Assembly (NCBI GenBank): GCA_031291095.1
Contig: JARLJR010000008.1
Span: forward strand, 125,375 to 189,374
Reading direction: 5' to 3'
DNA length: 64,000 bases
DNA from: Legionella sp.
GTDB lineage: Bacteria; Pseudomonadota; Gammaproteobacteria; Legionellales; Legionellaceae
Positions 34,605 through 44,586 of this stretch are shown one piece after another; position 1 is the stretch's first letter, and the number at the start of each line of letters is the position of its first letter. The translations under genes and the position numbers were made by a program. Under the pieces are notes generated by a model. It made no database searches. It was not told the DNA's origin and saw only the letters and a list, made by a program, of their open reading frames with translations.

Positions 34605-34793
34605 TCCTTTACTCCTGAGACAATAACTTGAATTCTTTATTTTGGAGTGTTTATTTAGGATTATCAAGCTGCTGGATGATTTTTTGCATACATGGGGATG
34701 TTCAGCGGATGAATGGTCACTTAAAAACCTCATGTATTATTTGTCTATAATAAGTACTAGATGGAAGATAAATATAACGGTAAGGAGACACTA

Positions 34794-35066
34794 ATGAAGA
34801 AAATATTTGTGCTTTTACTAGGGATAGGTGTTTTTTACTCTGCTTATGCAATCTGTGGTGATGTAAGCGGGAGTGGAACATACAATAATAATGGTGCCGG
34901 GATGAGTACTAATCCTTCTCCTAATTCACCCCCACCTCCCAATCCTAATACCAATCCTAAACCAACTCCAAGTAGTGTTCCGGGCGATAATGATGGTGTA
35001 GGGAATGGAGGAAATACACAAGGGATTGGCACTGATAAAGGTGGTGGCAACGGCCCTGCGCATTAA
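34794..35066 (+). CDS. Small exported Pro/Asn/Gly-rich protein
   Basis: 90 residues from ATG 34794 with AAGGAGAC 5 bases before it; the upstream in-frame ATG at 34761 is less likely. Signal peptide (MKKIFVLLLGIGVFYSAYA) then a mature low-complexity chain: GDVSGSGTYNNNGAGM, a Pro-rich stretch (SPPPPNPNTNPKPTP) and a Gly-rich tail (GNGGNTQGIGTDKGGGNG). No domain. Likely periplasmic, surface or secreted; function unknown. Confidence 0.65.
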   Translation: MKKIFVLLLGIGVFYSAYAICGDVSGSGTYNNNGAGMSTNPSPNSPPPPNPNTNPKPTPSSVPGDNDGVGNGGNTQGIGTDKGGGNGPAH

Positions 35067-35127
35067 CTCTGAATCGTAGTTTGGATTATTAGAGACTAAG
35101 GGTAGGATTATTTTTATAAATCGCACT

Positions 35128-35151
35128 ATGTTGGGCCCATGGGCCCAACAT
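35128..35151. repeat. Perfect 24-base palindrome (family C)
   Basis: ATGTTGGGCCC-AT-GGGCCCAACAT, a perfect palindrome centred at 35139/35140, between the convergent small exported gene and prmA. Related to the arms at 56684-56757, 13199-13226 and 63811-63832. Confidence 0.75.
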
Positions 35152-35202
35152 GCACGTCATTGTAAAACTTCCTTGGGGAAAGGGGTTTCGTTTAAGTGTT
35201 TA

Positions 35203-36072
35203 TCATTTACGCGCAAACACTAATAATGACCAGCCATCCAGGTTTTCTTGGCTTACCAACATAAATAGATGTCTGTAGGCTTCGATGAGAAGAGGTGCTT
35301 GCTCCTGTAGTATTCCAGAAACTACCAGTAGCCCTTCCGGTTGCAGTAGTTGTTGGAAACGATCTTTGAGCATCATTAATGGTGCTAACAGGATGTTGGC
35401 AATAATTAAATCCACCGGATTACCCAGCTCCTCAGGAAAGCTAATGAGGAGTTTATTCGTATCAAGGTCATTAGTCAGTGCATTATTTTGCGTTGCTTGT
35501 AAGGCTTGTTGATCAATATCTACTGCATAAACTTCCCCAGATCCTAATTTTAACGAAGCTAAAGACAAAATGCCTGAACCACAGCCATAATCAATAATCG
35601 ATTTTTGCTGTAATGCCGCTTGTTCTAGCCAAGTTAAACATAAAGAGGTTGTAGGATGAGTCCCAGTTCCAAAGGCAAGACCCGGGTCAAGCATCAAATT
35701 AACTGCTTCAGGTTCTGGTGGTGTTGACCATGTTGGACAAATCCATAAACGTTGGCCAAAACGTTGCGGTTTAAAGTCATCCATCCAGGCACGCTCCCAA
35801 TCCCTATCTTCGAGGATTTCTAGCGTGAAGGCTAACTTAGGATGCATTTGTGTTAATTGATCACGCGTATACTGCGCCTGAATAGCCTCAGGAAATAAGG
35901 CCTGAATGATTACCTCAGGCCATAAAGGCGTAGTTCCTGGTTCAGGCTCAAGAACCGGATTATCGTTTTTATCGGTGAGCATGACGGACAGCGCACCAAA
36001 CTCTTCCAATTCTTCACTTAATTGCTCTATTTGCTCAACAGGGCAATGTTCTATTTTTAATTGAAACCACAC
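35203..36072 (-). CDS. prmA: Ribosomal protein L11 methyltransferase
   Basis: SAM-dependent trimethylation of L11; 289 residues. PrmA-specific N-terminal region (EFGALSVMLTDKND, RDWERAWMDDFKPQRFG), DPGLAFGTGTHPTTSLCLTWLE, SAM motif IDYGCGSGILSLASLKLG, and NILLAPLMML as catalytic-like NPPY-type motif. GTG start, 4 bases after accC stop, so the order accB-accC-prmA is a likely operon, as in many gammaproteobacteria. Confidence 0.95.
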   Translation of the reverse strand: MWFQLKIEHCPVEQIEQLSEELEEFGALSVMLTDKNDNPVLEPEPGTTPLWPEVIIQALFPEAIQAQYTRDQLTQMHPKLAFTLEILEDRDWERAWMDDFKPQRFGQRLWICPTWSTPPEPEAVNLMLDPGLAFGTGTHPTTSLCLTWLEQAALQQKSIIDYGCGSGILSLASLKLGSGEVYAVDIDQQALQATQNNALTNDLDTNKLLISFPEELGNPVDLIIANILLAPLMMLKDRFQQLLQPEGLLVVSGILQEQAPLLIEAYRHLFMLVSQENLDGWSLLVFARK

Positions 36073-36076
36073 AATA

Positions 36077-37417
36077 TTAACCTTTCAACATTTTTTCCAG
36101 ATAATGAATATTCGTACCGCCAGCCACAAATGATTGGTCGTGAAGAATACGTTGATGCAATTCAATATTCGTTTTGATGCCATCAATAATAATTTCATCC
36201 AAGGCATTGCGCATACGGGCAATAGCTTCCGCCCGTGTTGCACCGTAACTTATGAGTTTCCCTATCATGGAATCATAATTAGGTGGTACGGTATAGCTAC
36301 TGTAAATATGCGAATCAAAACGAATTCCTGGTCCACCAGGCTGATGCAGTAATTTGATCATTCCTGGAGATGGCATAAAGGTCTTAGCGTCTTCAGCATT
36401 GATTCGGCATTCAATTGCATGGCCGCGAAGTGTAATGTCATCCTGGGTTAGAGTCATCGGTATGTCGCTAGCAATTTTGATTTGTTCTTTAATTAAATCA
36501 ATACCAGTAATCATTTCGGTGACCGGGTGTTCTACCTGAATACGCGTATTCATTTCAATGAAATAAAAACAGCCATCTTGATATAAGAATTCAAAGGTTC
36601 CCGCACCACGATATTGCAATTCTTCACAGGCTTTAATTACCGAAGCACCAATTTTTTTGCGTAATTCAGGGCTGATGCCAGGAGCAGGGGCTTCCTCTAC
36701 TACTTTTTGGTGACGACGTTGCATGGAACAGTCGCGCTCACCTAAATGAATGGCTTTTCCTTTACCATCACCAAGTACCTGAAACTCAATATGGCGGGGG
36801 TTCTCTAGGAATTTTTCCATGTAAACTGTGGCGTTATTGAATGCAGCTTTGGCTTCACTTCGTGTTAAGGCAATGGCAGTTAGCAAATTAGACTCGCTAT
36901 GGACAACACGCATTCCCCGTCCACCACCACCGCCGGCAGCTTTAATAATCACTGGATAACCAATTTTACGGCCAATTTCAAGGTTATGTTGCTCATCATC
37001 GGTTAATGGGCCATCAGAGCCTGGAACACAGGGGACACCTGCCGCTTTCATGGCATGAATCGCGGATACTTTATCGCCCATCATACGAATCGTATCGCCA
37101 CGAGGGCCAATAAATTTAAACCCACTTTGTTCGACAATATCTGCAAAATCGGCATTTTCAGATAAAAATCCATAGCCAGGATGTATGGCTACGGCATCTG
37201 TGATTTCAGCAGCAGAAATAATCGCAGGAATATTAAGATAGCTTTTTTGTGCTGGAGCAGGGCCGATACATACGGTTTCATCCGCAAGTCGAACATGCAG
37301 TAGATCTTTGTCTACATCGGAATGCACGGCTACTGTTTGAATGCCAAGCTCTTTACAGGCACGCAAAATACGAAGCGCAATTTCGCCGCGGTTGGCGATA
37401 ACAATTTTACTGAGCAT
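36077..37417 (-). CDS. accC: Acetyl-CoA carboxylase, biotin carboxylase subunit
   Basis: ATP-dependent carboxylation of biotin on AccB; the first part of malonyl-CoA synthesis. 446 residues. [32 protein letters not shown], the ATP-grasp glycine loop [51 protein letters not shown] and [16 protein letters not shown] are all present. AGAGGTG precedes the ATG. It is 11 bases after accB in the aroQ-accB-accC-prmA run. Confidence 0.97.
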   Translation of the reverse strand: MLSKIVIANRGEIALRILRACKELGIQTVAVHSDVDKDLLHVRLADETVCIGPAPAQKSYLNIPAIISAAEITDAVAIHPGYGFLSENADFADIVEQSGFKFIGPRGDTIRMMGDKVSAIHAMKAAGVPCVPGSDGPLTDDEQHNLEIGRKIGYPVIIKAAGGGGGRGMRVVHSESNLLTAIALTRSEAKAAFNNATVYMEKFLENPRHIEFQVLGDGKGKAIHLGERDCSMQRRHQKVVEEAPAPGISPELRKKIGASVIKACEELQYRGAGTFEFLYQDGCFYFIEMNTRIQVEHPVTEMITGIDLIKEQIKIASDIPMTLTQDDITLRGHAIECRINAEDAKTFMPSPGMIKLLHQPGGPGIRFDSHIYSSYTVPPNYDSMIGKLISYGATRAEAIARMRNALDEIIIDGIKTNIELHQRILHDQSFVAGGTNIHYLEKMLKG

Positions 37418-37428
37418 TAGTGCACCTC

Positions 37429-37887
37429 TTATTCAATAACAAACAAGACTTGGTCATATTCAACTGGTTCGCCATTAGCTACCAATATCTCAACAATCTT
37501 ACCTGCGCGGTCGGCTTCAATTTCGTTGAACATTTTCATTGCTTCAACAATACATAACACATCGCCAACTTTTACTGACTGGCCAACAGTAACAAAAGGA
37601 GGACTTTCAGGTGATGGTGAAGAGTACAGAGTTCCTACCATAGGTGAGCGCACTTTATGCCCTGAACTGATCGCTGTGGCAGGTTTGCTTTCTGAAGCAG
37701 CGGCTGTGACAGGGGCGCTCGCTTCAATACGGGGGGCTGGAGCAGAAACATAATGAACAGCAGGTTCAACAGGAGCATTGCTGTAACGGCTTAATCTTAA
37801 AGACTCTTCACCTTCTTTGATTTCAATTTCAGAAATACCAGTTTCTTCTAATAATTCGATTAGTTTTTTTATTTTACGAATATCCAT
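37429..37887 (-). CDS. accB: Acetyl-CoA carboxylase, biotin carboxyl carrier protein
   Basis: 152 residues: N-terminal [33 protein letters not shown], an Ala/Pro-rich linker, and the biotinyl domain with [10 protein letters not shown] and [12 protein letters not shown] (biotinylated Lys in EAMKM). Its ATG overlaps the aroQ stop by one base, so translation is likely coupled. Confidence 0.97.
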   Translation of the reverse strand: MDIRKIKKLIELLEETGISEIEIKEGEESLRLSRYSNAPVEPAVHYVSAPAPRIEASAPVTAAASESKPATAISSGHKVRSPMVGTLYSSPSPESPPFVTVGQSVKVGDVLCIVEAMKMFNEIEADRAGKIVEILVANGEPVEYDQVLFVIE

Positions 37888-38336
37888 TATTTGGTTCTCT
37901 CTAATTCTTCGATAATTGAGGTTAATGCAAGCGAATACCCTTGTGCACCCAAACCACTGATGGTCCCTTTGGCAATATCAGAGAAATATGAGTGATGACG
38001 AAAGGCTTCGCGGGAATAAATGTTACTAAGGTGTACTTCAATAAACCGTATGGCAACTGCACTTAGTGCATCGCGTAAGGCTACACTTGTATGGGTATAA
38101 CCTCCGGGATTGAATATAATATAATCAATCTTGTCAGCAACTGCTTGTTGAATCACATTGATTAACTCTCCTTCAGAATTGCTTTGATAGCAAGATAGCG
38201 CCACCCCTGCGCGCGTTGCTTCTTGAGTTAAACGAGAATTGATCTGATCTAACGAGAGAGCACCATAGATATGGGGTTCTCTTGTTCCCAGAAGATTTAG
38301 ATTGGGGCCATGTAAGACCAGGATTTTTTTCATCAT
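37887..38336 (-). CDS. aroQ: Type II 3-dehydroquinate dehydratase
   Basis: Dodecameric enzyme of the shikimate pathway; 149 residues. [18 protein letters not shown] (catalytic Tyr and Arg), [30 protein letters not shown] and [23 protein letters not shown] are the standard motifs. Two adjacent ATG codons (38336, 38333). It heads the aroQ-accB-accC-prmA operon; pairing of aroQ with accB is conserved in gammaproteobacteria. Confidence 0.96.
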   Translation of the reverse strand: MMKKILVLHGPNLNLLGTREPHIYGALSLDQINSRLTQEATRAGVALSCYQSNSEGELINVIQQAVADKIDYIIFNPGGYTHTSVALRDALSAVAIRFIEVHLSNIYSREAFRHHSYFSDIAKGTISGLGAQGYSLALTSIIEELERTK

Positions 38337-38749
38337 TCCGTAATTATAGAATAATTTTTGGCAAATTTTGCCTTATCTTTGTGTAATTGTCTATATCCAA
38401 GAGGATCTCGGCATGTTCTCCGCACGTTAGTTTAATTTTTCCTGCATAAAGCCTAAAGGAGGGGGGGACTAACTTTTCTTAATTAAATACAAATGCATTT
38501 AGTAATTTCAAAAATAATAAAATTGTGCTAGCTTGGATGAGTTTGTTGAGCTGTAGCGGTATTTATACCTAAAAAAAATATATTTGTTCACCCTAAATGG
38601 GGTGACGTTTTTAGGATTTATAACATTTTCGGTGTGACTCGCCCTCGAAGCTGACAAGTTATTCCATGGCTTGGGTTTTCAGGACGATTATTGGTTTTGA
38701 AGGAGAGTTACGTTTATATGTAGTAGAGTTGCAATTAAGGAGTTAATTT
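38337..38749. other. 413-base regulatory gap between aroQ and proA
   Basis: The divergent promoters lie here. Visible: a GGAGGGGGGGACTAAC run at about 38458-38472; an A+T-rich block 38475-38530; a hairpin TCACCC (38588-38593)/GGGTGA (38600-38605) followed by CGTTTTT, possibly an attenuator or terminator in the long proA leader; and AAGGAG at about 38738. No gene is seen. Confidence 0.5.
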
Positions 38750-40366
38750 ATGCATCATAATTACTATTTGTCGCCTTTAGCTGTTGCTTTGGCTTTAGGA
38801 ATCGCTTCACCTGTGCGCGCTGCAGAGCCAATGCCTTTAAATCAGGCATCAATTGCTCAACTAAAACAAAAGTTTTCGCTGGCTACTCAAGGTGCTTCCG
38901 TTGCTACTGACAGTTTAAGTCTTGTAAGAGAACATACTGATCGCAACAAAATGACCCACGTGCGTATGCAACAACAATATGCAGGATTTCCTGTGCATGG
39001 TGGTTACGCGATTCTTCATAGTGCTTATCCAGCAAAATCATTAGGACAAGCCCAAGCAAATGTAGCGATGAATGGCGTTGTTTACCAAGGTTTACAATCT
39101 GAATTAGGCCAACCAGAAGCTTCTTTTGTTAAAAATGCTCCTGCTGCTTTAGAGCAATTTAAAGCTCAGTATGCAGGTAATGAATTAAGCGAAGAGCACG
39201 TAGCTCCAATGGTTTATATTGATGATAAACATCAAGCGCATTGGGCCTATAAAGTCAGTGTTTTTGTAGCTTATAAAGATAAAATTCCTGCACGCCCAAC
39301 AGCAATTATTGATGCTAAAACGCACAAACCATTTGTACAATGGAATGATGTGAAGACTGCCAAATCAGCAGCTAAAGGCTTTGGTTTTGGTGGAAACCGC
39401 AAAGTCGGTGAATATAAGTACGATGGTGGTGAGTTCCCCTACTTAGAATTAACTCGTGATGACAGTGCAGCTGCCTGCTTCATGGAAAATACTGATGTTA
39501 AAGTTATTGATATGCTCCATAAGTACAGTTCAAAAACCAAGGCAATGAAGTTTGATTGTCCAGCAAATGATTCAGGCATTTATATGTCTGGTTATAAAGC
39601 AGATGGTTATGATCGTGAAAATGGCGCTGCATCACCAACAAATGATGCTCTTTATGCAGGTTATGTAATCAAGCATATGTACCATGATTGGTATGGTGTA
39701 GAAGCATTAACTAAGTCTGATGGTTCGCCAATGCAATTAGTAATGCGCGTACATTATGGTCAAGGCTATGAAAATGCTTACTGGGATGGTCGTCAAATGA
39801 CTTTTGGTGATGGCGATACCATGATGTATCCATTAGTATCTCTTGGTGTTGGTGGCCATGAAATCAGCCACGGTTTCACTGAACAACATTCTAACCTTGA
39901 GTACTATGGTCAGTCTGGTGGTATGAACGAATCATTCTCTGACATGGCAGCGCAAGCAGCTGAGTATTATTCCGTAGGAAAAAATACTTGGAGTATTGGT
40001 AGCGAGATCATGAAAGAAGACAGCGGTTACGATGCACTGCGCTATATGGATTTACCAAGCCGTGATGGTGCTTCAATTGATTCGGCAGACGAATATTATG
40101 GTGGTTTAGATGTTCATTATTCTAGCGGCGTGTATAACCGTTTATTTTATTTGATGTCTACTACGCCAAATTGGAATGCTCGTTTAGCCTTTGACGTAAT
40201 GGTTAAAGCCAATATGGATTACTGGACCCCTTATTCATCTTTTGATGAGGGTGCTTGTGGCGTGATTAATGCAGCATCTGATTTAGGTTATTCTATTGAT
40301 GATGTAAAAGCCGCACTAAAAACAGTTGCAATTAATTACTCTCAATGTTCTTCTAAGAACCATTAA
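38750..40366 (+). CDS. proA: Zinc metalloprotease ProA/Msp (M4 thermolysin family)
   Basis: Major type II-secreted protease of Legionella, 538 residues. Signal peptide (LSPLAVALALGIASPVRA), FTP and PepSY-type propeptide with VRMQQQYAGFPVHGGYAI, then the M4 catalytic domain: zinc motif HEISH at residues 370-374, third ligand Glu394 in GGMNESFSD, and VHYSSGVYNRLFYLMS with a region leading to the catalytic His (DGLDVHYSSG-type, here GGLDVHYSS). AAGGAG is 6 bases from the ATG. Followed by a long, T-tailed hairpin. Homologue degrades host and extracellular proteins. Confidence 0.95.
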   Translation: MHHNYYLSPLAVALALGIASPVRAAEPMPLNQASIAQLKQKFSLATQGASVATDSLSLVREHTDRNKMTHVRMQQQYAGFPVHGGYAILHSAYPAKSLGQAQANVAMNGVVYQGLQSELGQPEASFVKNAPAALEQFKAQYAGNELSEEHVAPMVYIDDKHQAHWAYKVSVFVAYKDKIPARPTAIIDAKTHKPFVQWNDVKTAKSAAKGFGFGGNRKVGEYKYDGGEFPYLELTRDDSAAACFMENTDVKVIDMLHKYSSKTKAMKFDCPANDSGIYMSGYKADGYDRENGAASPTNDALYAGYVIKHMYHDWYGVEALTKSDGSPMQLVMRVHYGQGYENAYWDGRQMTFGDGDTMMYPLVSLGVGGHEISHGFTEQHSNLEYYGQSGGMNESFSDMAAQAAEYYSVGKNTWSIGSEIMKEDSGYDALRYMDLPSRDGASIDSADEYYGGLDVHYSSGVYNRLFYLMSTTPNWNARLAFDVMVKANMDYWTPYSSFDEGACGVINAASDLGYSIDDVKAALKTVAINYSQCSSKNH

Positions 40367-40375
40367 TTAATATGC

Positions 40376-40418
40376 AAAAAAAGGCCTAAGAAGTGTCTCC
40401 GCTTCTTAGGCCTTTTTT
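40376..40418 (+). terminator. Strong terminator after proA
   Basis: AAGGCCTAAGAAG pairs perfectly with CTTCTTAGGCCTT (right arm from 40402) over an 8-base loop, extended by A-run/T-run pairing. It begins 10 bases after the proA stop. Confidence 0.9.
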
Positions 40419-40441
40419 ATTAATTAAAATCTTTAAAATAG

Positions 40442-40461
40442 CCTGGTTGCTCGCAACCAGG
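40442..40461. repeat. Family A palindrome variant
   Basis: CCTGGTTGC-TC-GCAACCAGG, one base different from the lpxC and aas copies. It sits between proA and the convergent hydrolase gene. Confidence 0.8.
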
Positions 40462-40501
40462 TTTCCCCTAAACCGCAACCCAATCAGATGGCATCAAACA
40501 T

Positions 40502-41338
40502 TCACTTATAAAATTCAGTCAACAACTGCCCAATAAGCTCCGGTTTCTCCATGTGGATATGATGTCCACCTTCTAATTGTTTCACCACCAGATTTTTCAC
40601 GGCCTTAATACGATTTTTCATAATTTCCGCATCAAAGGCAAACCCTTCATCGCTTAGCAATAAATGAGCTTTGGTATTGATATTTTGCAAACAGGAGAGT
40701 ACTTGTTCTTCAGTCATGCGTAGTGGGGTAGGGGCAATTAAGCGTCGATCATGGCGCCAATAATAACGTCCTTCTTTTTCCATTAAACCACGCTCACAAA
40801 GAATTCGCGCAATTTCCATAGAGACATAACCTTTCTGCGAGCGGGTTAACACCGCACTTTCAAATTGCTCATAGCCTTTGGGGGCTCGATGAGTATGGCT
40901 AATAAATTTGGCGTAGTCTGTTAATTGGCTGCATGCGGTTTTTGCTGGAGATGAAAATGGTCCTAAGGCTTCAATCAGATAAAGGGAATGTAATCGCTCT
41001 GGAGCGACACCGGCTACTAAGCTGCCCATGCATGCACCCATTGAATGACCTAATAAATGTACTTTTTCTAGTTTTAAGGCATTAATTATTTCGATAATAA
41101 TAAAAATGCCATCAAAAAAATGATAATTACACCCCGGCGGCAGATGGGAGGAAAGTCCATGTCCCGGTAAATCAACCGCAATCAAGTAAAAATCATGGTG
41201 CAAGTACGAAGCAAGCGGGGCAAAACTGTTGGCGCTATCCAACCAGCCATGTAAGGCGAGAATTGGAGGATTTTGGGGATTTCCCCATGTTTTCGCTGCA
41301 ATTGAAAACCCTGGGATAGTGAGCGTAATTTCTTGCAT
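40502..41338 (-). CDS. Alpha/beta hydrolase
   Basis: 278 residues from ATG 41338 (MQEITLTIPGFSIAAKTWG); a TTG further up is possible but adds a non-conserved stretch. Oxyanion-loop LHGWLDSANSF, nucleophile elbow LLGHSMGACMG with catalytic Ser, and the late GGHHIHMEKPE with catalytic His. Resembles the MEST/serine-hydrolase branch. Substrate unknown; no signal peptide. Confidence 0.88.
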   Translation of the reverse strand: MQEITLTIPGFSIAAKTWGNPQNPPILALHGWLDSANSFAPLASYLHHDFYLIAVDLPGHGLSSHLPPGCNYHFFDGIFIIIEIINALKLEKVHLLGHSMGACMGSLVAGVAPERLHSLYLIEALGPFSSPAKTACSQLTDYAKFISHTHRAPKGYEQFESAVLTRSQKGYVSMEIARILCERGLMEKEGRYYWRHDRRLIAPTPLRMTEEQVLSCLQNINTKAHLLLSDEGFAFDAEIMKNRIKAVKNLVVKQLEGGHHIHMEKPELIGQLLTEFYK

Positions 41339-41551
41339 TTTATATTTATTGGGCCAGTAACCGTCATGATTCAAGTATAAACCAAAAGCGAACGAGGGGT
41401 TAATATGTTGTTGTAAACAAAAAAATAAGTGATTTTTGTACCAGTAATGATGATGTTAGTATTTTTTTTCTCCAATTTAATGATATGCTTAATAAGAACT
41501 TTAGCTAATTTTTAATAACAGAAAAAGTTTCGCGTTAGGAATGGTGAAGTG

Positions 41552-42316
41552 ATGCAACAAGCAGCGCATAGCGTGTCCTTGATAACATATAACATCCATA
41601 AAGGCTTTGGAGTTGGAGCCATTCGTTTCTTGCTTCCCAAAATGCGTGACGCAATTACCAGTTTGAATCCTGATTTTGTTTTTTTGCAAGAAGTCCAGGG
41701 GGAGCATCGAAAACGTAAAAAACGAATAGATGCTTGGCCTGATTCCACGCAGTGTGAATACATTGCCGAAAATATCTGGCCTCATTATGCCTATGCCAAA
41801 AATGCAGTATATCAATCAGGGCATCATGGAAATGCAATTTTAAGTAAATACGCATTTAAGGACGTTGAGAATATTAATTTAGCAAACATACGACGTGCTT
41901 CCCGCGGCATTTTGCATGCCCAACTCGAAGTAAATGGCGTGGTGGTTCATTTATTATGCGTGCACTTAGGTCTTTTTAAACGTGAACGTACGGAACAATC
42001 TACGGCATTAATGCAGCGGATTAAAGAAGTAGTTCCTTCCCATGAACCATTGCTTATGGCCGGAGATTTTAATGACTGGCGCAATGTGCTGTCCCAGCCT
42101 TTAGCCGAGGATTTAAATGTGGAGGAGGCCTTTATTTCCTTAGAAGGTCAACATGCTCGCTCTTTTCCTGCGATTCGCCCCGCGCTTTGTGTCGATCGAG
42201 TCTATTTCCGCGGTATGCGAGTACAGGAGGTCGCTTGTTTGCAGGGGAAACCTTGGCGAATGCTCTCTGATCATTTACCGCTTTATGCTCGTTTTGAGTT
42301 GATAGATAGCGTATAA
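41552..42316 (+). CDS. Endonuclease/exonuclease/phosphatase family hydrolase
   Basis: 254 residues. EEP-fold catalytic elements: LITYNIHKGFG (Asn), FLQEVQGEH (metal Glu), NLANIRRASRGILHA, LLMAGDFNDWRN (Asp-Asn) and LSDHLPLYARF (Asp-His). Such enzymes range from DNase-like to phosphodiesterase/lipid phosphatases; substrate unknown. Start ATG 41552 with TAGGA upstream. No signal peptide. Confidence 0.9.
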   Translation: MQQAAHSVSLITYNIHKGFGVGAIRFLLPKMRDAITSLNPDFVFLQEVQGEHRKRKKRIDAWPDSTQCEYIAENIWPHYAYAKNAVYQSGHHGNAILSKYAFKDVENINLANIRRASRGILHAQLEVNGVVVHLLCVHLGLFKRERTEQSTALMQRIKEVVPSHEPLLMAGDFNDWRNVLSQPLAEDLNVEEAFISLEGQHARSFPAIRPALCVDRVYFRGMRVQEVACLQGKPWRMLSDHLPLYARFELIDSV

Positions 42317-42404
42317 CAGCAGCAATTTAAGCACAAACTATAGTCTTGATTATTCTGAGCTGTATTAAGGCTACCCCATATTTATATAAGGTGGATTTAA
42401 GAAC

Positions 42405-43499
42405 ATGGAAAAAATTGATACTCCTTGCTTAGTAATCGATTTGGATAAACTAGAGGCAAACATCAGTCTGATGCAGGAATTGGCAACAAAGATGGGCGTT
42501 GCCGTGCGCCCACATTGTAAGACGCATAAATGTTCGCGAATCGCTAAACTGCAAATTGCAGCAGGAGCCATTGGTATTTCAGCAGCAAAGCTTTCCGAAG
42601 CAGAAGTCCTGATTGAACAGGGGATTTCCGATATTTTAATTACCTCACCCATTGTCTCTGAATTCAAACTAAATCGGCTGGCTCTCTGTTTAAAAAGAGC
42701 GCCAGAGCTGCTTTTAGTACTTGATAATCCTCAAAACGCAGAGGCCCTAAACCAACTTGGTCAGGCTCTCAATCAACCTATTCAGGTGTTAATTGATCTC
42801 GATCCGGGTATTGGTCGGACAGGAGTCCATCCTGATAATGCGTTGAACCTTGCTCGTTTTTTACACGAACAACCTTGGCTGCGAGTGAAAGGAATACAAT
42901 GCTATGCAGGAAATTTACAACATGTTGCGAACTACCAAGAGCGTAAAGTGCTCTCGTTAAAAACCATGGAAATGGCTTCAGAGATTTTTCGCGCGCTAAA
43001 ATCACTTTTTCCTGATATGCATATTTTAACAGGATCGGGTACGGGGACTTTTGATATCGATCCGGATGCGTCTGAGGTTACGGAAATTCAACCAGGTTCT
43101 TATACAGTCATGGATGTGCAATATGAGCGTATAGGCTCTAAAGATGATCCGCAGCATTTTAGCCAATTCCAAAATGCCATGACGCTTTTGAGTACTGTTA
43201 TTAGCAGTAATAGGGCAGAACATGTTACGGTAGATGCAGGTACTAAGGCTATTTATGTTGATCCTAAGTATCAACCGCGAATTATCAGTCATCCTCATTT
43301 ATCTTATGATTGGGGTGGGTTTGGCGATGAGCATGGAAAAATCACTGGTACTGGGACTCTGCCAAGCAATGCGACTTTGATTGAAATGGTAGTCCCTCAC
43401 TGTGATCCAACGATTAATCTTTATGATCAATTTGTGATGGTTCGGAATAATGAGATGGTTGATGTATGGGAGATTGATTTGAGAGGTAAGTCGCAATAG
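42405..43499 (+). CDS. DSD1/D-threonine-aldolase-like PLP enzyme
   Basis: 364 residues, fold type III PLP enzyme. DTPCLVIDLDKLEANI at the N terminus, PLP Lys in RPHCKTHKC, LIDLDPGIGRTG, TGSGTGTFDID, and the C-terminal metal-site region VVPHCDPTINLYD. This is the pattern of D-threonine aldolase / eukaryotic-type D-serine dehydratase, a family that cleaves or dehydrates D-amino acids using a divalent metal. Exact substrate not decidable. AAGGTGG precedes the ATG at 42405. Confidence 0.85.
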   Translation: MEKIDTPCLVIDLDKLEANISLMQELATKMGVAVRPHCKTHKCSRIAKLQIAAGAIGISAAKLSEAEVLIEQGISDILITSPIVSEFKLNRLALCLKRAPELLLVLDNPQNAEALNQLGQALNQPIQVLIDLDPGIGRTGVHPDNALNLARFLHEQPWLRVKGIQCYAGNLQHVANYQERKVLSLKTMEMASEIFRALKSLFPDMHILTGSGTGTFDIDPDASEVTEIQPGSYTVMDVQYERIGSKDDPQHFSQFQNAMTLLSTVISSNRAEHVTVDAGTKAIYVDPKYQPRIISHPHLSYDWGGFGDEHGKITGTGTLPSNATLIEMVVPHCDPTINLYDQFVMVRNNEMVDVWEIDLRGKSQ

Positions 43500-43505
43500 A
43501 TGCTT

Positions 43506-43548
43506 CGTAAAGAGTAGGCTGGGCTTAACAGCCAGCCTACTCTTTACG
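43506..43548. terminator. Perfect 17-bp bidirectional hairpin between convergent genes
   Basis: CGTAAAGAGTAGGCTGG (43506-43522) pairs perfectly with 43532-43548 across a 9-base loop. It lies between the D-threonine-aldolase-like stop (43499) and the aldolase stop (43556). Its inner GGCTGGGCTTAACAG is a shortened form of the family B arms. Confidence 0.8.
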
Positions 43549-43555
43549 GCTTATG

Positions 43556-44566
43556 CTATTCCATATCGTTTTGGTAATCGCCAAGACACGCTAAGCTGTT
43601 TAAACGAGCACGCTTTAATAATGCATCTTGAGCATTATTGATATTTTCCTTTTTTCCGCCCCAAGCAGCCAGGCAATCTTCTTGCAACGCTCTTCCATAA
43701 GAGAAGCTGAGTAACCAGGGTTGATGGATAATATTATTAATCGCGTTCAAGTTCGCTGTAGCTTGTTGTGGCGTTTGCCCACCAGATAAGAAGTTGATGG
43801 TTGGTACTGCTGCAGGAACATTATTGCGGAACACGCCAATAGTATAATCTGCAACTTCATCAGGCTCGCTGAATTTAGCATTTGCTTTACCACAAGTAAC
43901 CATGCTGGGTTTTAAAATAATGTGTTCTAATTCAACTTGGTGAATGAACAACGCATGGAATACTTCGTGTAACACAATTTCAGAAACTTCAGCACAATGT
44001 TCAATGCTGTGATCACCATCCATTAAGATTTCAGGTTCTACAATTGGCACAATTCCTACTGATTGGCAGGTAGCCGCGTAGCGTGCCAGGTTTTCTGCGC
44101 CAGTTTTTATTGCTGATAAGCTTGGAGTAGTATCTGAAATAGAATAGACGTTACGCCATTTGGCAAAGCGTGCACCTAATTTTTTGAAGTGCAGTAAACG
44201 TTCAGCTAAGCCATCTAAACCTTGAGTAACTTTTTCATTTTCGGTATTGGCTAAATCAGCAAGTCCTTTATCTACTTTGATTCCTGGAACAATGCCTTGG
44301 TCAGCAAATATTTTTGCAATGGGCGTGCCATGATCATCAGTTTGTTCAAAGGTTTCTTCAAATAAGATTACCCCATTAATATACTTCCCTAAATCAGGAG
44401 TAGTTGCGAGCATTAATCGGTAATCTCTACGATTTTGATCATTGTTTTCGATATTAATGGAGGCAAAACGTTTGCCAATGGTTCCATTGCTTTCATCAGC
44501 GGCTAAAATACCTTTGCCCAATTGTAACATGTCTTCCATAGTGGCTGATAATTCTTCATAGCTCAT
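43556..44566 (-). CDS. Class I fructose-bisphosphate aldolase
   Basis: Glycolytic/gluconeogenic aldolase of the Schiff-base (eukaryotic-like) class; 336 residues. GKGILAADESNGTIGKRF, DLGKYINGVILFEETF, RFAKWRNVYSI, IVPIVEPEILMDGDHS, LEHIILKPSMVTCGK (Schiff-base Lys in LKPSM) and FLSGGQTPQQATANLNAIN are the family motifs. CAGGAG lies upstream. It follows the ferredoxin reductase gene by 20 bases and is probably co-transcribed. Confidence 0.95.
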   Translation of the reverse strand: MSYEELSATMEDMLQLGKGILAADESNGTIGKRFASINIENNDQNRRDYRLMLATTPDLGKYINGVILFEETFEQTDDHGTPIAKIFADQGIVPGIKVDKGLADLANTENEKVTQGLDGLAERLLHFKKLGARFAKWRNVYSISDTTPSLSAIKTGAENLARYAATCQSVGIVPIVEPEILMDGDHSIEHCAEVSEIVLHEVFHALFIHQVELEHIILKPSMVTCGKANAKFSEPDEVADYTIGVFRNNVPAAVPTINFLSGGQTPQQATANLNAINNIIHQPWLLSFSYGRALQEDCLAAWGGKKENINNAQDALLKRARLNSLACLGDYQNDME

Positions 44567-44586
44567 AATCTATTTACTCCTGGTCG